Source: Lomentospora prolificans (lineage: Eukaryota; Ascomycota; Sordariomycetes; Microascales; Microascaceae). Taken from it: a stretch of DNA of 64,000 nt. The DNA lies in NCBI GenBank assembly GCA_029532625.1, contig JARFXM010000009.1, positions 5,383,501 through 5,447,500 on the forward strand. Direction: 5' to 3'. How positions within the stretch are numbered: the stretch's first letter is position 1; every line of letters starts with the position of its first letter. Of this stretch, positions 21,403 through 34,100 are shown piece after piece. The notes beneath the pieces were generated by a model, which worked only from the letters and a program-made list of their open reading frames with translations, did no database searches and had not been told where the DNA came from. The position numbers were made by a program, and so were the translations under genes.

Positions 21403-22290
21403 CTATACCTTGCCGGCGATCCACTTCCACCACTTATCAACGCCGGGGCCGTCACCCACGACATTTCCTCCCAGGACATCCACGTAGACGTTGAACTCCC
21501 TCATCTGATCAAAGGTAAACTTCTCAGTTCCGAACGAGCCCAACCAATCGTCATGTTCTTCCGAGCCGACATCGTCGATGCCGACACCCGAGTCGAGGAG
21601 ACCCTTGCTCTTGGAAACCCGTATCCTCGAAATCTCAGCCTCGAGGTTCGCCTTGACGAGGGCGGCGGGAAGCGCAGTGAAGAGATCAAGCTTGTTCGCA
21701 GCGATGAGGAGGGGCACGGCCGAAGGGATCTTGGACGTCTTGATGCCGGCCGTGCGCTTCTGGAGAAGCAGGAGGACGTCGTAGAGGTACGAGGCGGTAG
21801 AGGCTAGCGCATCGTGCTCGGCAATGGAGGAAGCGTCAACGACGAAGACGACAGCCTTGGTCTTGGCCTCGGCGATGGCGGAGGGGGTGAGGCGCGCGAG
21901 GGTCTTTTGGCGCAGCTTGCCGTGGCCGGGGGTATCGACGAGCAGGAACTTGGTGTAGGCGCCGGAAACCTCTTGCTTCTCGACGAGGCGGCTCTTGGGG
22001 GCGGAGAGCTCGACGGAGTGGGCGGTCTGCGATGTGTGCGTCTGGGGCGGGGTGGAGGTCGGGCCGCGCTCGAGGAGGGAGATGAGCGAGGTCTTGCCGG
22101 ATCCGGGGCCGCCTACTAGGAGGACGGTCGGCGGGGAGGTGTAGGGGGAGGAGCGGACGAGGATGTAGTGGAATAGGACGGGCACGAGGAGGATGATGAG
22201 GGCGCCGGTGATGAAGATTGTGGGCGAGGGCGTGAGGATGTATTCCAAGTAGGCGAGGAAGGTGTCCTTAAATTCTTGGACGGAGTCCAT
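21403..22290 (-). CDS. Signal recognition particle receptor subunit beta (SRP102 family)
   Basis: Single-exon gene, 295 residues. One N-terminal membrane anchor at about 22-45 (SPTIFITGALIILLVPVLF) is followed by an Arf/Sar-like GTPase domain. The P-loop is VGGPGSGKTS (about 59-68), the G3 motif is DTPGH (119-123), and the G4 motif is NKLD (199-202). The C-terminus has the family helix ending DKWWKWIAGKV. SR-beta is an ER membrane GTPase that anchors SR-alpha and so docks SRP-ribosome complexes at the translocon. The length and single N-terminal anchor match the family. It is divergent from AKR1 and convergent with CBS. Confidence 0.9.
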   Translation of the reverse strand: MDSVQEFKDTFLAYLEYILTPSPTIFITGALIILLVPVLFHYILVRSSPYTSPPTVLLVGGPGSGKTSLISLLERGPTSTPPQTHTSQTAHSVELSAPKSRLVEKQEVSGAYTKFLLVDTPGHGKLRQKTLARLTPSAIAEAKTKAVVFVVDASSIAEHDALASTASYLYDVLLLLQKRTAGIKTSKIPSAVPLLIAANKLDLFTALPAALVKANLEAEISRIRVSKSKGLLDSGVGIDDVGSEEHDDWLGSFGTEKFTFDQMREFNVYVDVLGGNVVGDGPGVDKWWKWIAGKV

Positions 22291-24066
22291 AGCTGCGACC
22301 GGGGGGATGGGGAAGATTGGGGGGAGAGGTTTACTCTCCGTAGAAAGGAGGAGAAGGGAACGACGAGAAGAGGATATAAGAGTTGGCTATGTTGAATAAG
22401 GGGTTATGCGATGAAGCTCTGGAAAGGGTCCCACACTGCACGCTGTTTTAGTGTCCCGGCTCCGGAGCGCTGTGTTGGGAAGTCATACGTTGTTCATTAA
22501 ATTTAACCCTTCAATGTTCCTCTGAATTGTTTGACCAGGGTCCATACAGTAAGAAATAACATATACTGTGTGGCTGGAGCTTTGTTGTGGCATTCTGTGG
22601 CTGGGCCCGCGAGCATGATGTTTAGTTGATCTGGAGGCGTCCAATTCCTGGCAGCGAGTCGGGTCACATTTTGATGCTGTAGGGCTGAAACTATCTAGTT
22701 CGGCTCTCGCATGTTACCCCGATCGGGTGGCTTTGCTCTTGTCTTCTCGAAGTAATACTAGCCATATAGATGTTTGCTACTGGTATCGTTCGTCTACTCT
22801 AGTTCTCGAGTCCTCTGTCGCGTGGCGGCTGCTCCAAGGATGTCGAGGCGACAAGGGGCTGCAGTCGAGCACAGAGAAAAAAAAAAATTAAAAATTCCGT
22901 CTGGGTCCATGAGAACAAATTTTTGATTAAGACCGGCGGTGACATGTCGTTGGTCACCTAGAGGACGCTATCTTACCCCAAGTGACGATAACCCTGGGTT
23001 GGGCCCCCTGCACGACGCAGACCCTCATCTTAACACTGGGCCAGAGCCTAGACAAGCCGCGATTCCGTATCGTTTGATCCTGGCCGTCGTTGACGAGATT
23101 AGCATACCAAGTACGAAGGTACATCCCCAGTGCCACGACAACGCTCGCGTGGGTTGGCTGCAATGGTGCGGTCACGTAGAGGAGGATGCAGCCCTGCTCG
23201 TCAGTTCGATAAAAGTGAATGGCGCGTCTCGTCGGGATTTTGACATGTACAAGGTAAAAAAAAAGAAAAAAAGAAAAAAACGAGGTTCTCCATTGATCCC
23301 CGCTAAATTCTAAATCCGACCCCGGCACAGCCGGGCCAGACACAGCCAAGACATTGGAAGGCCAAGGCCAACCTGACCCAGAATTGCGCGTCCCCCAAGA
23401 CGCAGCGCGAGGCCTCAACTATTACGAAGCACTGCTGGCAACGGAGCAATTACAGGCCTGCGTTACTAGTCTTACGCTACACGGAACAATCCGTTTGGTC
23501 AGCCTGGCCTCAGCAGACCCCAGCTGCACCCACCACCAAGACGGAGACCCTGGGCCGGATCGACGTCTGCCCTTTTCTGGTTTCTCCTTTTTTTTTTCCT
23601 CTCGGTTCAAAGAGTTTTTTTTTGTCCTCTCTTCAGCCCGTAATTTCTAGGTTGTTGTATCGGTTCCTGGGAGGGGTTTAATCTTGGTCACTCCTTCATT
23701 TTTTGTAGTCGGGCGGATTTGCGAAGACGCATCCTGTTGCCGCCGCTACTGACAGCGAACCTCACCGAGTCCTCTTCGGCCTTTTCCGGGTTACGCGATA
23801 TGAGTAGCTCCCATTTGTGAACCCTCGAATCGACGCCACGACTTGACCGACTGGACGATCCCCCCGCTCGACATCCTCCTCTGAGGCGACGAATATTTCA
23901 GTGCGCAGGGTCCGCTGCCACGCGAGTTGACCCCTTGCTTGACATTCGCATAAGTCCTTTTCACACTGGAAATCGGATTCCGGAATCCTTGACGTTCTCT
24001 TTGTTCGAAGCTTGAGGAGACCACGTCCTCTCACCGCGCCACCCGTTCGTCCCCAACCAACGGCAT
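22291..24066. promoter_or_regulatory. Divergent intergenic region, SRP receptor beta / AKR1
   Basis: About 1.8 kb between divergent start codons. Contains several A- or T-rich runs (near 22876-22890, 23256-23280 and 23588-23625) and no supported gene. Frames at 22939-23313 and 23354-23650 are low complexity where the runs occur and match nothing known. Confidence 0.5.
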
Positions 24067-26568
24067 ATGGATAGGAAGGTTGCGGAAACCAGTCCCTCCA
24101 CCACCGCTCACGCCCCCATCCAGCTCTCCTCTAAATCCGCCGCCGCCGCTCCCGTCCTCGACAGCGAAATGGAGCTCGGCGCACTCTCCAACGATGTGAA
24201 CGCCGCCACCGCCGACAGCCCTGGTGCGCACGCCGTTCCGGCCGAGAATGACATTATGCAGATCGCACGGGTTGGCGACGTTCCCACCATGGAGAAGCTC
24301 TTCGAGTCTGGAGAATACGACGCCACATACACAGATGACGATGGCATCACGCCGTTACATGTGAGTTGGGGACATCTCTCGTTGACTGGATTTCCACGGC
24401 TGACCTTTGTGACTCTGTAGTGGGCTGCTATAAACAACCAATATGCCATGTGCAAGTTCCTCGTCGATCACGGCGCCGAAGTCAACAAGAAGGGCGGCGA
24501 TTCCGTCGCAACACCCCTCCAATGGGCGGCTCAGCGTTGCCACTACTATGTCGTCAACTTGCTTCTGCAGCACGGCGCCGACCCTCTGATTACCGATCAG
24601 CAAGGCTACAACACCCTCCACATTGCGACCTTCAACGGCAACGTTCTCCTCCTTGTGCTCCTCCTCCACCAGGGAATCCCAGTCGACGTCGCCGACAGCT
24701 ACGGCCACACGGGACTCATGTGGTCCGCCTACAAGGGTTTCCCGCAGTGTGTCGACGTCTTTCTTCGATGGGGTGCTAGCGTCGATGCCGTGGACGAGCA
24801 GGGCTTCACGGCCCTGCATTGGGCCCTGGTCAAAGGCTCAGCCGCCTGTATTCTCAAGCTCATCGAGTACGGATCCGACCGCTTCGCCAAGACGGAGTCG
24901 GGCAAGACGCCTGCTATCACTGCTTCGGAGCTTAACACGACTTCTCAGTGGCACCGCGCGTTGAGGGAGTGCGGCTACGATACCGACGGACATCCCATCC
25001 TACCGCCGTGGCCGCTGGCATCGTATTTCATCAAGGACAGACGGGGTTTCGTGACCAAGTTCTTGTTCCTGTTCCCCACGGTTCTGATCTGGGCGATGAT
25101 TAGGATAGTAGCATCTATGCCGATCTATGCAGGTATACCGCTTGCGATAGCCGTTGGATACGGGTTGATGTGGTGTGCGAACCAGGTGCTGGATCATGCG
25201 CCGTCGGATATGCGACACTACCAGAGGACGGTAAGTCTGGACGCCCATCTCTTCGTCGCGCGGAAAACTAACGGATGTTATATAGCCTTGGCTGGCGGGC
25301 ATCTTCTCGGGCTCGCTCTTCCTGATCGGACTCAACTGGCTTCTCCCTGTCTTTCCTGCGACGACTTTTTCTGCGAGTAGGTTTCATCCGGCTGTGCTGC
25401 TGTTTGGGTGTATCGCTAACGTAGGAATCAGTCGAGCCACATTGGCTTCTGAATATCGCTTTTTTGGCCTGTTACCTTGCCGTCTGCTACTTTTACATGA
25501 CCTGCATGGTTTACGACCCTGGCTTCGTGCCCAAGATGAAGGGCATCGCCGAGCAAAAGGCCGTTATTGACGAGTTACTCAAGCTGTGGAAGTACGACGA
25601 GGCCAACTTCTGCGTTACGTGTATGATTCGCACGCCGCTGAGGAGCAAGCACTGCAGGAGGTGTCAGCGATGCGTTTCTAAACATGATCAGTAAGTTTCC
25701 TATTTGAGACATAGATTGCTCGTCGGTCATGGCGACTAACAACTGGCAGTCATTGTCCCTGGGTATACAACTGCGTTGGCGTCAACAACCATAGGAATTT
25801 TTTCTTTTATGTTGTCAGTCTTACGTTTGGCATTCTCTTCTACGACTGGATTCTGTACTACTGTAAGTTCACTATTGATCCAGCCACGAGGGTTTCGACG
25901 CTAACATTCTTGGAGATTTCTCTGACCTCACCCCCAACGCCTCCGACTCGTGCAACCTTCTCAGCGCTGGTATCTGCAAAGTTGTCAATGCCGACACCTA
26001 CACCCTCATCCTCGCCATCTGGGTGACGCTCCAGCTGACTTGGGTTTCAATGCTCCTCTTCGTGCAAATCATCCAGATCTCGCGCGCCATGACGACCTAC
26101 GAGAACATGTATGGCGTGCAGGACGCAGACGTCACAATGGCCTTCACCTCGACGGGCACGCCCCTCGACCCCAACCACCCCGCGAACTTGACTACCGGCG
26201 AAACCGGCACTAGGGATGCCCACGGCCACTCTCACGGCCGTAGGCGTCACGGAGGCGGCTTCATCAAGAGCTGGGCGCGCATCCTGGGCGTGGATCCCTT
26301 CATCGAGACGGTGCGCGGCCGCGGCGCCGCGACGGGCAGCGCCAAGGACAGACGCAAGAAGAAGAACCCGTACTCCAAGGGGTGCATCGTCAACTGCAAG
26401 GACTTCCTCTGCGACCCCGCCCCCCTGTTTGGCGAGAGGAGGAGCGGCGAGGCGAGCCTTGGTGGAGAGGTGGTCAACTACTCTGAGATGTACGAGAGTC
26501 CCCGGATGATGGAGGTAGGCAGGAGGAGGAGAGGCGGGTACGAAGCCGTGGCGGGTGAGGAAGTATAG
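24067..26568 (+). CDS. akr1: Palmitoyltransferase AKR1 (ankyrin-DHHC)
   Basis: Six exons: 24067-24360, 24421-25230, 25286-25376, 25432-25690, 25750-25862 and 25916-26568. All phases join, giving 739 residues. Ankyrin repeats occupy about 60-290 (ITPLHWAAINNQYAMCKFLV, VATPLQWAAQRCHYYVVNLL, HTGLMWSAYKGFPQCVDVFL, FTALHWALVKGSAACILKLI). Transmembrane segments follow. The cysteine-rich domain spans exons 4-5 (CVTCMIRTPLRSKHCRRCQRC) and the catalytic DHHC is at about 484-487, split by intron 4, then CPWVYNCVGVNNHRNFF. AKR1 is a Golgi/endosomal multi-pass enzyme that S-acylates proteins; in yeast its substrates include Yck1/2. Exon 3 to 4 uses a CAG acceptor 10 bases after a closer TAG. The C-terminal tail is basic and Gly-rich. 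Confidence 0.92.
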
Positions 26569-27418
26569 TGCTACGTTTTTCTCTCAACCCAGGTAGATTC
26601 TTTCGGTTTGCCCCCGGGGGGGGTGGAAGATGATGGTACGTGCTTTTACGAATTGTTACAACTTGCATTTTCCAAGCGTTGCTTAATGGGTATGAGGGAT
26701 TAAGGACACGCAAGAACTTTTTTTCTTCTTTTTTCTTGTTTGTTTCGTCGTATGGGATGGCTGTCCGGTTTTACCGTGAGGAAGGAGGGAAGAAGGGAGG
26801 GGGTTCGTGCTTGGGGGTTGTTTCCAGCCGCCTTTTTTACACTTTGATGCCTTGAAGCCGTGGTTCGCGTTCTTTCCACTTGCCATGGCAGCGAGCCTAG
26901 GGCATCTTGGTAACCGAGGGACCCGTCGGCTAGAAAGGACGAAGACGATCTCATCGTGATGAAGGGGGAGCCTGTTGTGAAGGAAGGTCTCGACGAGACA
27001 GTGGTACCGTTGTCCTTTGGTGTCTTTGCCTTTTTCTTTCCACTGCACGCTCAAACAATTGCTAAGACGGACCGGGTATACCCTTGGGTCACCCCCCTCT
27101 CGACGGGGAGACGGGTGTTAGGTAGGGAAGGGGAGGAAAGGGGGGTGGGAGGGGCGTGTGATTCTCTTTTTTTCTTTTCTTTTCCAACTATACAGTCCGA
27201 GAGGTACGCATACAGCATAGTATACTAATGGGATATAATGAAAGAGCAACGGGAGGGGCCAGCTGGTGTTTTTTTTGGCTTCTTTGGGCGTCCCTTGGCC
27301 CTGAGTATGGAAGGTAGGTGAGGTGATTGTGATACGGGGAGAAGGAGCAGGAAGGATCACGAAGGTACAGAGGTCGTCATAGGAAGTGAGAGGGATACTT
27401 TGCTGCGAAAAAGAAGAA

Positions 27419-27436
27419 GGGGGGGGGGGGGGGGGG
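27419..27436. repeat. Poly-G run (18 bases)
   Basis: An uninterrupted run of 18 G on the plus strand, inside the gene-poor interval. Such a run can form a G-quadruplex and is prone to length error in assembly. Confidence 0.9.
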
Positions 27437-30168
27437 TGGTCCGCGTTGAGGCAAGACTGTTGGGGAGACGCGGCTTCCGCCACGGTGGAAAGGGCGTCGA
27501 TTGAGGTCCCCTCCCCCGCTCCTGCGCGGCGAAGGGAGGATAGGAAAAGAGTCATAGTGTCTTGGCCGGCAACGTCAGGTGGAGGGTGGGAACATGGTCT
27601 CATGGGACGACGAGAGATGTACCTTGCTTGCTTGTTGCCTGCTATAGGGCGTGGGAAAAGGAGGGAAGGGCAAAGTCGCGAGGGGCGTCTGGCCAAGGGT
27701 TTCCCTTTGGTATCGATGGGGAGTTGAGGGTGGTTCGAGGAGATGGGGTTGACGGGGGATGACCGCATCGAGGAGGAGCTCCGGTCGTTTACCTTGATGC
27801 CTAGCTGGGAGGATGCCGCGAGAATGGGGGGCGAGATTCTTTTTGCGTCTTGGGAACAAGGGGACGGAGAGCCAGATGGAGAGCATGTGAGATGCGAGGG
27901 CGGCCGGCCACGAACGGCCACGCACGACGCGGGGTGGGGAGGACGGTAAGTGATTGGGAACATTAGGAATGTTGGGATCGGCCGCGCATCTTTGCGTTTC
28001 CCAGATGTCTGGGGCTCGACGGGAACAAGAAAAGATGCACTGGATGGGAGAGGGAGTGAGCGTATGAAGGTGGCAAGAGAGACGGGGAATCTCCACTCGG
28101 AACGGCGATGAAGAGGTAGAACCCAGAGGTGGCCCGCCCCCCCGCCCATGCTGCGGGCCGACCGACGTTGGAGAATCGGGCCTGCTGGACTTGTTTGCTG
28201 CCTATGAGGAAGCTAATATGGGGGGGTGGGGGGCCTTTGGTTTCTCGCAAGTGGCAGGGTAGGCGAGGGGATTCTATCAGCTGGTGAGGAGAGATATGGA
28301 GTGGTAGGGATGAGGAGATTTGGGGGGGCGTGGTTTGGCCGTTGTGACCTCTTGCATCTTTGTTGCCTGGCTAGCGAGGATAGAGGTGAATGGGATGAAG
28401 TGATGGAGCAGAGAGCGAGGGGAGATACTTCCAGATACTTCAGGTTTATCTTGGACAGAGGTACGGGCAGATATATGGGGCATTGATCCAGAGGGGAGGT
28501 ACCATTCGCAATCGGATGCCTCATCCCCGAGAGAGAGAGGCCCAGATGCCACCGGCAAGGTTCAACTGGGAAAGGGAGAAGTGGCACGAAGCAGTGAAGA
28601 TTGCGCCTCGTAGCCTCTCGATCCTCCCATGTAGAAGCGGGACGATGAGATACGGGGACGCAACGACAAAGATACGAAAGCCATCAATGACTCAATGGCG
28701 TTGTGACCAAAAGGAATGGAGGGCATACGTAGTTCTTGGAGAGCATGTGCGAGGGCGAGGAGAGGGGCGGACAAAGGCGCGCTGGATATAGCACCTGCCA
28801 AGAAAGACAGGACGCAACAAAACGCCCTGGGTCTCTTATAGAGTAGCCCGGTACCAGCCCGGATTGGGAGAGGAGCAGCCAAGGGAGGATTTAAAAGTAG
28901 AACGCAAGCAGGGCCAATATAAGTGAGTATCAGGGGTACGTACCCTCGACGCGCAAAGGTTTTGTAAGTGTAAGTTTTGGGCGAAGGGAAGAATAGCCCA
29001 AGGATTTGACAGGTTGGTTAATGCGCAGACAGAAGCATGCACTTGCAGCCGCACTTGGACGCCAGCTCTCGCCGGGTGGCAAAAACCTTTTTTGAAAGAA
29101 GCGATAGCTGTTTCGCAGAGAGAAAAGGAAGAAAGGGGGGGGAGAGGGGAAGACAACGAAGGAAGAGGCTGAGGCTAAGAGCGCTGGGGCCGGGCTGGAA
29201 AACGAGCTTCTTTTTCATTGGCAAGGCTGGAGCTGATGAGGATTCAGTGGAGGGTACGGGATTGCGTGGAGTTGGGTGGCTCGAGATGTCATGCGAGTGA
29301 TTCAATTCGATTTCGGGCAGTCTCGATAGTGAAGAATTTTTCAATTGATGGGAATTCGCATGTGTCTTCATTCTTTTTTCTCGGGTATCTGCGAGAGGAG
29401 TCGACTTATGGGCGGAGAGGCAGAGCGTGGTTTTCGTCTGCTGTGTTCTGGATTCGGCGGCTGTTTCAAGTGTGCCACATTGGAGTCCTCTTCGTGCGCA
29501 GAGTGAGTCTGCCTTACACAAGGTTTTGGCCCGTGGGCCACGGCCAAGATTGAAAGCTTGGAAGCGAAAAACAAGCGGCTTCTTTTTTAGGAGAGTAAGC
29601 GGAGAGCACGGAGAATAATTAGCATTGCATGACGGGGTTACAGTGGGTAGCACAAAGTTGATAAAGGGCGGCAAGAGAGGGAGCTCAGGGCATAGAGAGA
29701 CAGAACAGCCCGAGAAATAGAGGGCCAGTCCGTAGTTGGTGTAGCTGGCTGGCGAGATCAATTCGATACTACTTGGTGGTATTGCAAGATAGAACCTGTG
29801 TGGCGCGGGCGGTTTTGGATCGACGGAGAGGACGGCCGATGACATTCAAGCTTCCAGGGGATCACACCCTGGCTGGCCGGGTTTCCCTCTTCAGGACAGC
29901 GCCGGTGCTCGAAAGGGTAAGCGACGACTCGGAAATAGAAACAAATCAACCCGAATCATCAACTGGCACTCTGGAGATCTTCCCGATGCATAGTGTCCGG
30001 AATAATCAATGAGATGGACTTGGGCTTTGAAGTGGATTATTCCCCACGTCTCCGGCCATGGCCAGCGATGGCGATAGCTTCGGCGACGGCGACGGTAGCA
30101 TGGCGATGGCCCATCTCCCGTTCCAATGCCACCCCTCAAATTTATTAAAAAACTACGTAATAATTAGG

Positions 30169-30217
30169 GCCAAAGCCAAAGCCAAAGCCAAAGCCAAAAA
30201 AAAAAAAAAAAAAAAAA
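30169..30217. repeat. (GCCAAA)5 microsatellite followed by poly-A
   Basis: Five GCCAAA units run directly into an A run of about 19. The repeat and run share AAA, so poly-A growth from the last unit is a simple explanation. No retroelement body is seen upstream. Confidence 0.85.
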
Positions 30218-31049
30218 GAAAAAAGGAAGCACCAAAAGGACAAGAGACGGTCTAATAGCCAGTGATCAAAGTCCGAGTGCGATCAGCTGTGGCCCTACGA
30301 GGCTGTGAAGCGGGTAAGATACCCCTGCAAGGGTGTGGCCCTGTACCCTTTTCCTTGGCTGGCGAATTGCCAGCCGCATGCACGCCAGGCCAGGCCACGG
30401 CGAGAATCGCTGCCAATTGCGGGATGACACCGGCCTGCACTCATTGGCAGGATGGGAAAAATCGGAGACGTCAATCAAAACTTGGGGGGGTGTTGCCAGC
30501 CAGCCAGCAATAACTGCGAGGCCGATCATCGTGCAGTTCTTGTTTTTCTCCAGAAACCCGGGGCTTTGGCGCGATTGCGTTGCGTGGTGAGAGCGCCCCG
30601 TCTTGGTAATCGGCGAGACGTACGTATGGCGGGCATGGGATAATACACCACGGCCGTTATTGGGCTGGCCTTTTCCTCTTCATGGAAACTTCCATGAACC
30701 TCTCGTATCCCTGGGATGGCTTGAAACTCGAGCCAAACTCTAGCCCCAAAGGTGACAGGCTCGACTGGTGTCTCGTGTGAGGCGTCCACCTCCATGGCTC
30801 CATCAGCTTGGTATACGAGATCGGTGCGTCAATAATTTCCTTCTTGCTGCAATTCTACAATTGCAGAAATTGATCACCATCTCTGGTCTCGAGACCCTCA
30901 ATATTTACAAATCGAGAATTACCAAACCACCAGTGCTCAAATCCGGCCCTCTGCTGTTGCCAGGCTATCCCTTTCCGGTTCCCAGCCCTAAACAGCCACA
31001 GCAACCCACCACCCCACCCGCAGGTGCTGCGCCTCCGTCCCGACCCGAT

Positions 31050-31143
31050 GATTGATCAATCCATTGGCAAGCCAGTACACTAAATTCATCAGTAATGTCC
31101 ATCCCTCCTCTCCCTCTAATATCACTGATCAATCATTGATCAG
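31050..31143. promoter_or_regulatory. Two TGATCA-centred palindromes
   Basis: ATTGATCAAT at 31051-31060 is a perfect 10-base palindrome. At 31125-31143, CTGATCAAT and ATTGATCAG are perfect inverted arms around a single C. The same ATTGATCAAT occurs at 62828-62837. Possible dimeric transcription-factor sites; the factor is unknown. Confidence 0.35.
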
Positions 31144-34100
31144 TTCCCCAGCAGAACCCACTATTTCCCGCTACGGTCCACTGAAAGGATTCAACCCCTG
31201 GCTGGCCACTTGCACTTTGCTGTCCCTGCGACACTCGGCAATACCCGTAAACTGCACCTGTGCTGCGCACCACACACGCAGGACATGAACTTTTTCGCAC
31301 CCGTCACACTCCGTCACCATCCATCGATATGTCATTTCTCCCCTAGGTTACCACAACCACTCCCCCTCCATCACTAGCAGAGGACGTGGCCGACCTTTGC
31401 CAGCGACGTGCACCAGTCTCCATGGTTCCCCTTGCATCCAAGCCGACCTAGCCAGGCAATAGAGCGACACCACAGGCCATTGAAGCCAACGAGCGCCAGG
31501 CCGCAGACGAGGGGAGAGAAAGAAAAGCATACACCAGCCAGCGGCACCGCAGTAACACTAAAAGCACGTAATCGTCATGGCACCGCCGACAGATGATAGG
31601 ATGGGGGCCGGGTCCGAGATCTGGAGTTTCTGCACGCGGTCTACGATGAAAGCTAGGTGCTAAGCTAGGAGAAAACAAAAAGCACAGACAAGAACGATTT
31701 CAAAGCAAAGGAAAAAGGGCGGCTTGTAGGTTTCTCTGGATTTGTGAGCAGGTACATGGAGAGCTAGTCTGAGCCAGCATGGAGAGCTCGTCTCTGGCAC
31801 CCGGGGAAAGCTTGATAGGACTCTAGGACTGGCCCGGGTGCGTCTTGGCGAAACATTGCATTGTGCAAGTGCTGACGGTGGCGAGGACGAACTTTTGAGA
31901 CGGCGGACCGACCACACACGTCGACAACTACAAGTAAAGTAAACACGGAACCGACGACTGTGCCTGCCAATAGGACTATTCTCAGTTGTCAGGTCCATGG
32001 TTCGCCCAGTGTTCACACACTCTTTCGTGACTCGAACAGCGTGTTAATAATAGCGAGCGAGGCATTCGGCCAACACAGCAAATCCTGCAAATAACTATAA
32101 AAATACCGTATCAAAAGGATAAACGTAGAGAAAGAAAGAAAGAAAAGAAAAAAAAAAAAAAAAAAAAAGGAAGAGAGAGAGAGAGAAAATGAGGATATCC
32201 TGTCAGTCTGGATGCAACTAGTTTTATTTGCCGCCTTTGTCTTCAAGACCATGGCCAACCTTTTTTCTTCTTCCATCGAGCTTCTCTCATCACTGTAAAG
32301 CCAAAAATGGGCCTGGCTGTCGTTGAAGGTGGCCTTCGTCCCAGTCCGAGACCCAGGCAAACCGTCCGCCGGCCTCGCGGCTAATTTGGGCCCGTGAGCA
32401 CGCAAGACCAAAAAAAAAGAAAAAAAAAAAAAGTAATGTCACAGGCTGGTCCCGACAGATTGGGTTACTACGAAGTAGGCGAAATTCTCCAATCTGTTCA
32501 AGGTTGGTTATGCGCGGTTGTGCTTGAGACGGGGAAGGAATAATACGGACAGAGGGATACAAGTGAAGTGACGAGGAAGAGCCGGCACTGTCAATGTCCT
32601 GTCACTGCTCAGATGCATTGTTCCATACTCTCTCCTTTGTTTCGTTATGACAGGCGGCCGCTTCTCTTGGCCCGCCCAGGAGGCATTGAGCCATAGCCAG
32701 CCAGCAGAGCCAGCCTTCGCTGCAACTTGGCCGAGGCGGAGTATGGGATACTTCAATATTGGTTATTTGGGCGCAGGCGCCGGAGGTATCCGAGACGGTC
32801 GTTGTGGCTAAGAATATCGCTGCTCCCCTGTCGTTGGCCTCTGGGAAGGACCAGTTGGTGGATCAGCAGGTGTAATAGGACTTCATTGGTTCCCTCCAGG
32901 ATTGACCCGATTCTTACTGGTCGGAAGAGGCGTAGCCCTCCATCCAGCCTCGTTGCAAGTCACACAGGTATCTCACGGTTTTGCGATCGCCCAGTCATGA
33001 AAGCCAAGACAAGGCCATTGTATACTGGTGATGAGGGAAAAAAGAAAGGATGGTAGTTCCAAGTTTGCGACGAAGTGCTGGTTTCCGGCGGCAAATATCT
33101 TTGGCTTAGAAAGAGCTATACTACAAAATATGAAGTGAGAGTGAACGCGGGTGTATGGGAAAAGGAAGTAAAAAAAAAAGAAAAAGAAAGAAAAAGAAGC
33201 GATGCAAAAATTATAATTTGTAATCGTGCGTTTGTTTACCGCTCCGAGTCTTGGAAATCCATCGTCTGCAAATTCGACAGCCACATCTCGTGTAAGTGAA
33301 GCCATCTCGACTCCATCGCCCATTATTCCATTTCCCATCAATGACCAAAAAAAAAAATTAGCGGCCACCATACTAATTGGTACCCCGGCGTGGTACCACC
33401 CACACCAGCACCCAGACTAAAGTAGCGCCCCACAGCCAGTAACTTGGAGCTTCGCCCACGGTCACTCGCTGCTCTGGAATGTGGCTCAGCCAAGGACGCC
33501 GAGCATCCTCGCCATTGGCTCGGTGGGGGAAGCGGACACACACGCCCCTTGGCCGCGGTGGGAACGCTCACCTTGTTCTCTACGGATTGAATCTTCTTGA
33601 AGGGCCGCTATTTCCTTTCTTTGGGCCGGGGGGAAAACGACAGTGATCGGCTACTGTGGGATGCATGCATTTGGCCTAGTTTCGGGTGGGATGCAAGTAT
33701 GATTCATCGGCCAAAAGGTCACGATCTTTGACAAGTGCGGCAAAAAGAGCGGGTTTTGGTTTTGATCTTGACATGCACGAGACAATGGGGAAATCGCTGA
33801 TTCGATGTTTGCGTGGAATTCAGTCACATTCACTCGTCAATGTCGACAACTTTTCTTAATGTCATGAAAGAAGGCACGGATCACACTGAAACCAAGTCTC
33901 ATGGGGGAATTCGCGGGGGAGCTAGTGGCCAAGGAATTTCCAGCCCTAGAAGGTATCAATCAATTCTCTGTCCCATCTCAAAATAAATCAGGGTGACCTG
34001 TGCTGAGGACGGGAAGGGACGATGAACATCGCCAGCAAGGTTCCTCGGTGTCGAGGATCCCTGGGACTGGACAAGGAAGGAGAGACAGAGGTGCGAGCGG

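Noticed and set aside
27118..28149. Minus-strand frame of 343 codons
   Set aside because: Composition is Pro/Ser/Leu-rich with homopolymer-coded runs (including the poly-G stretch), no domain is recognisable, and another long frame overlaps it on the same strand.
29018..29845. Minus-strand frame of 275 codons
   Set aside because: Starts without ATG, lacks any recognisable domain and is Ser/Leu/Pro-rich, as expected for pyrimidine-rich noncoding DNA.
30169..30217. Poly-A tail of a retroposon
   Set aside because: The A run continues a (GCCAAA)n repeat and no element body or target-site duplication is visible.
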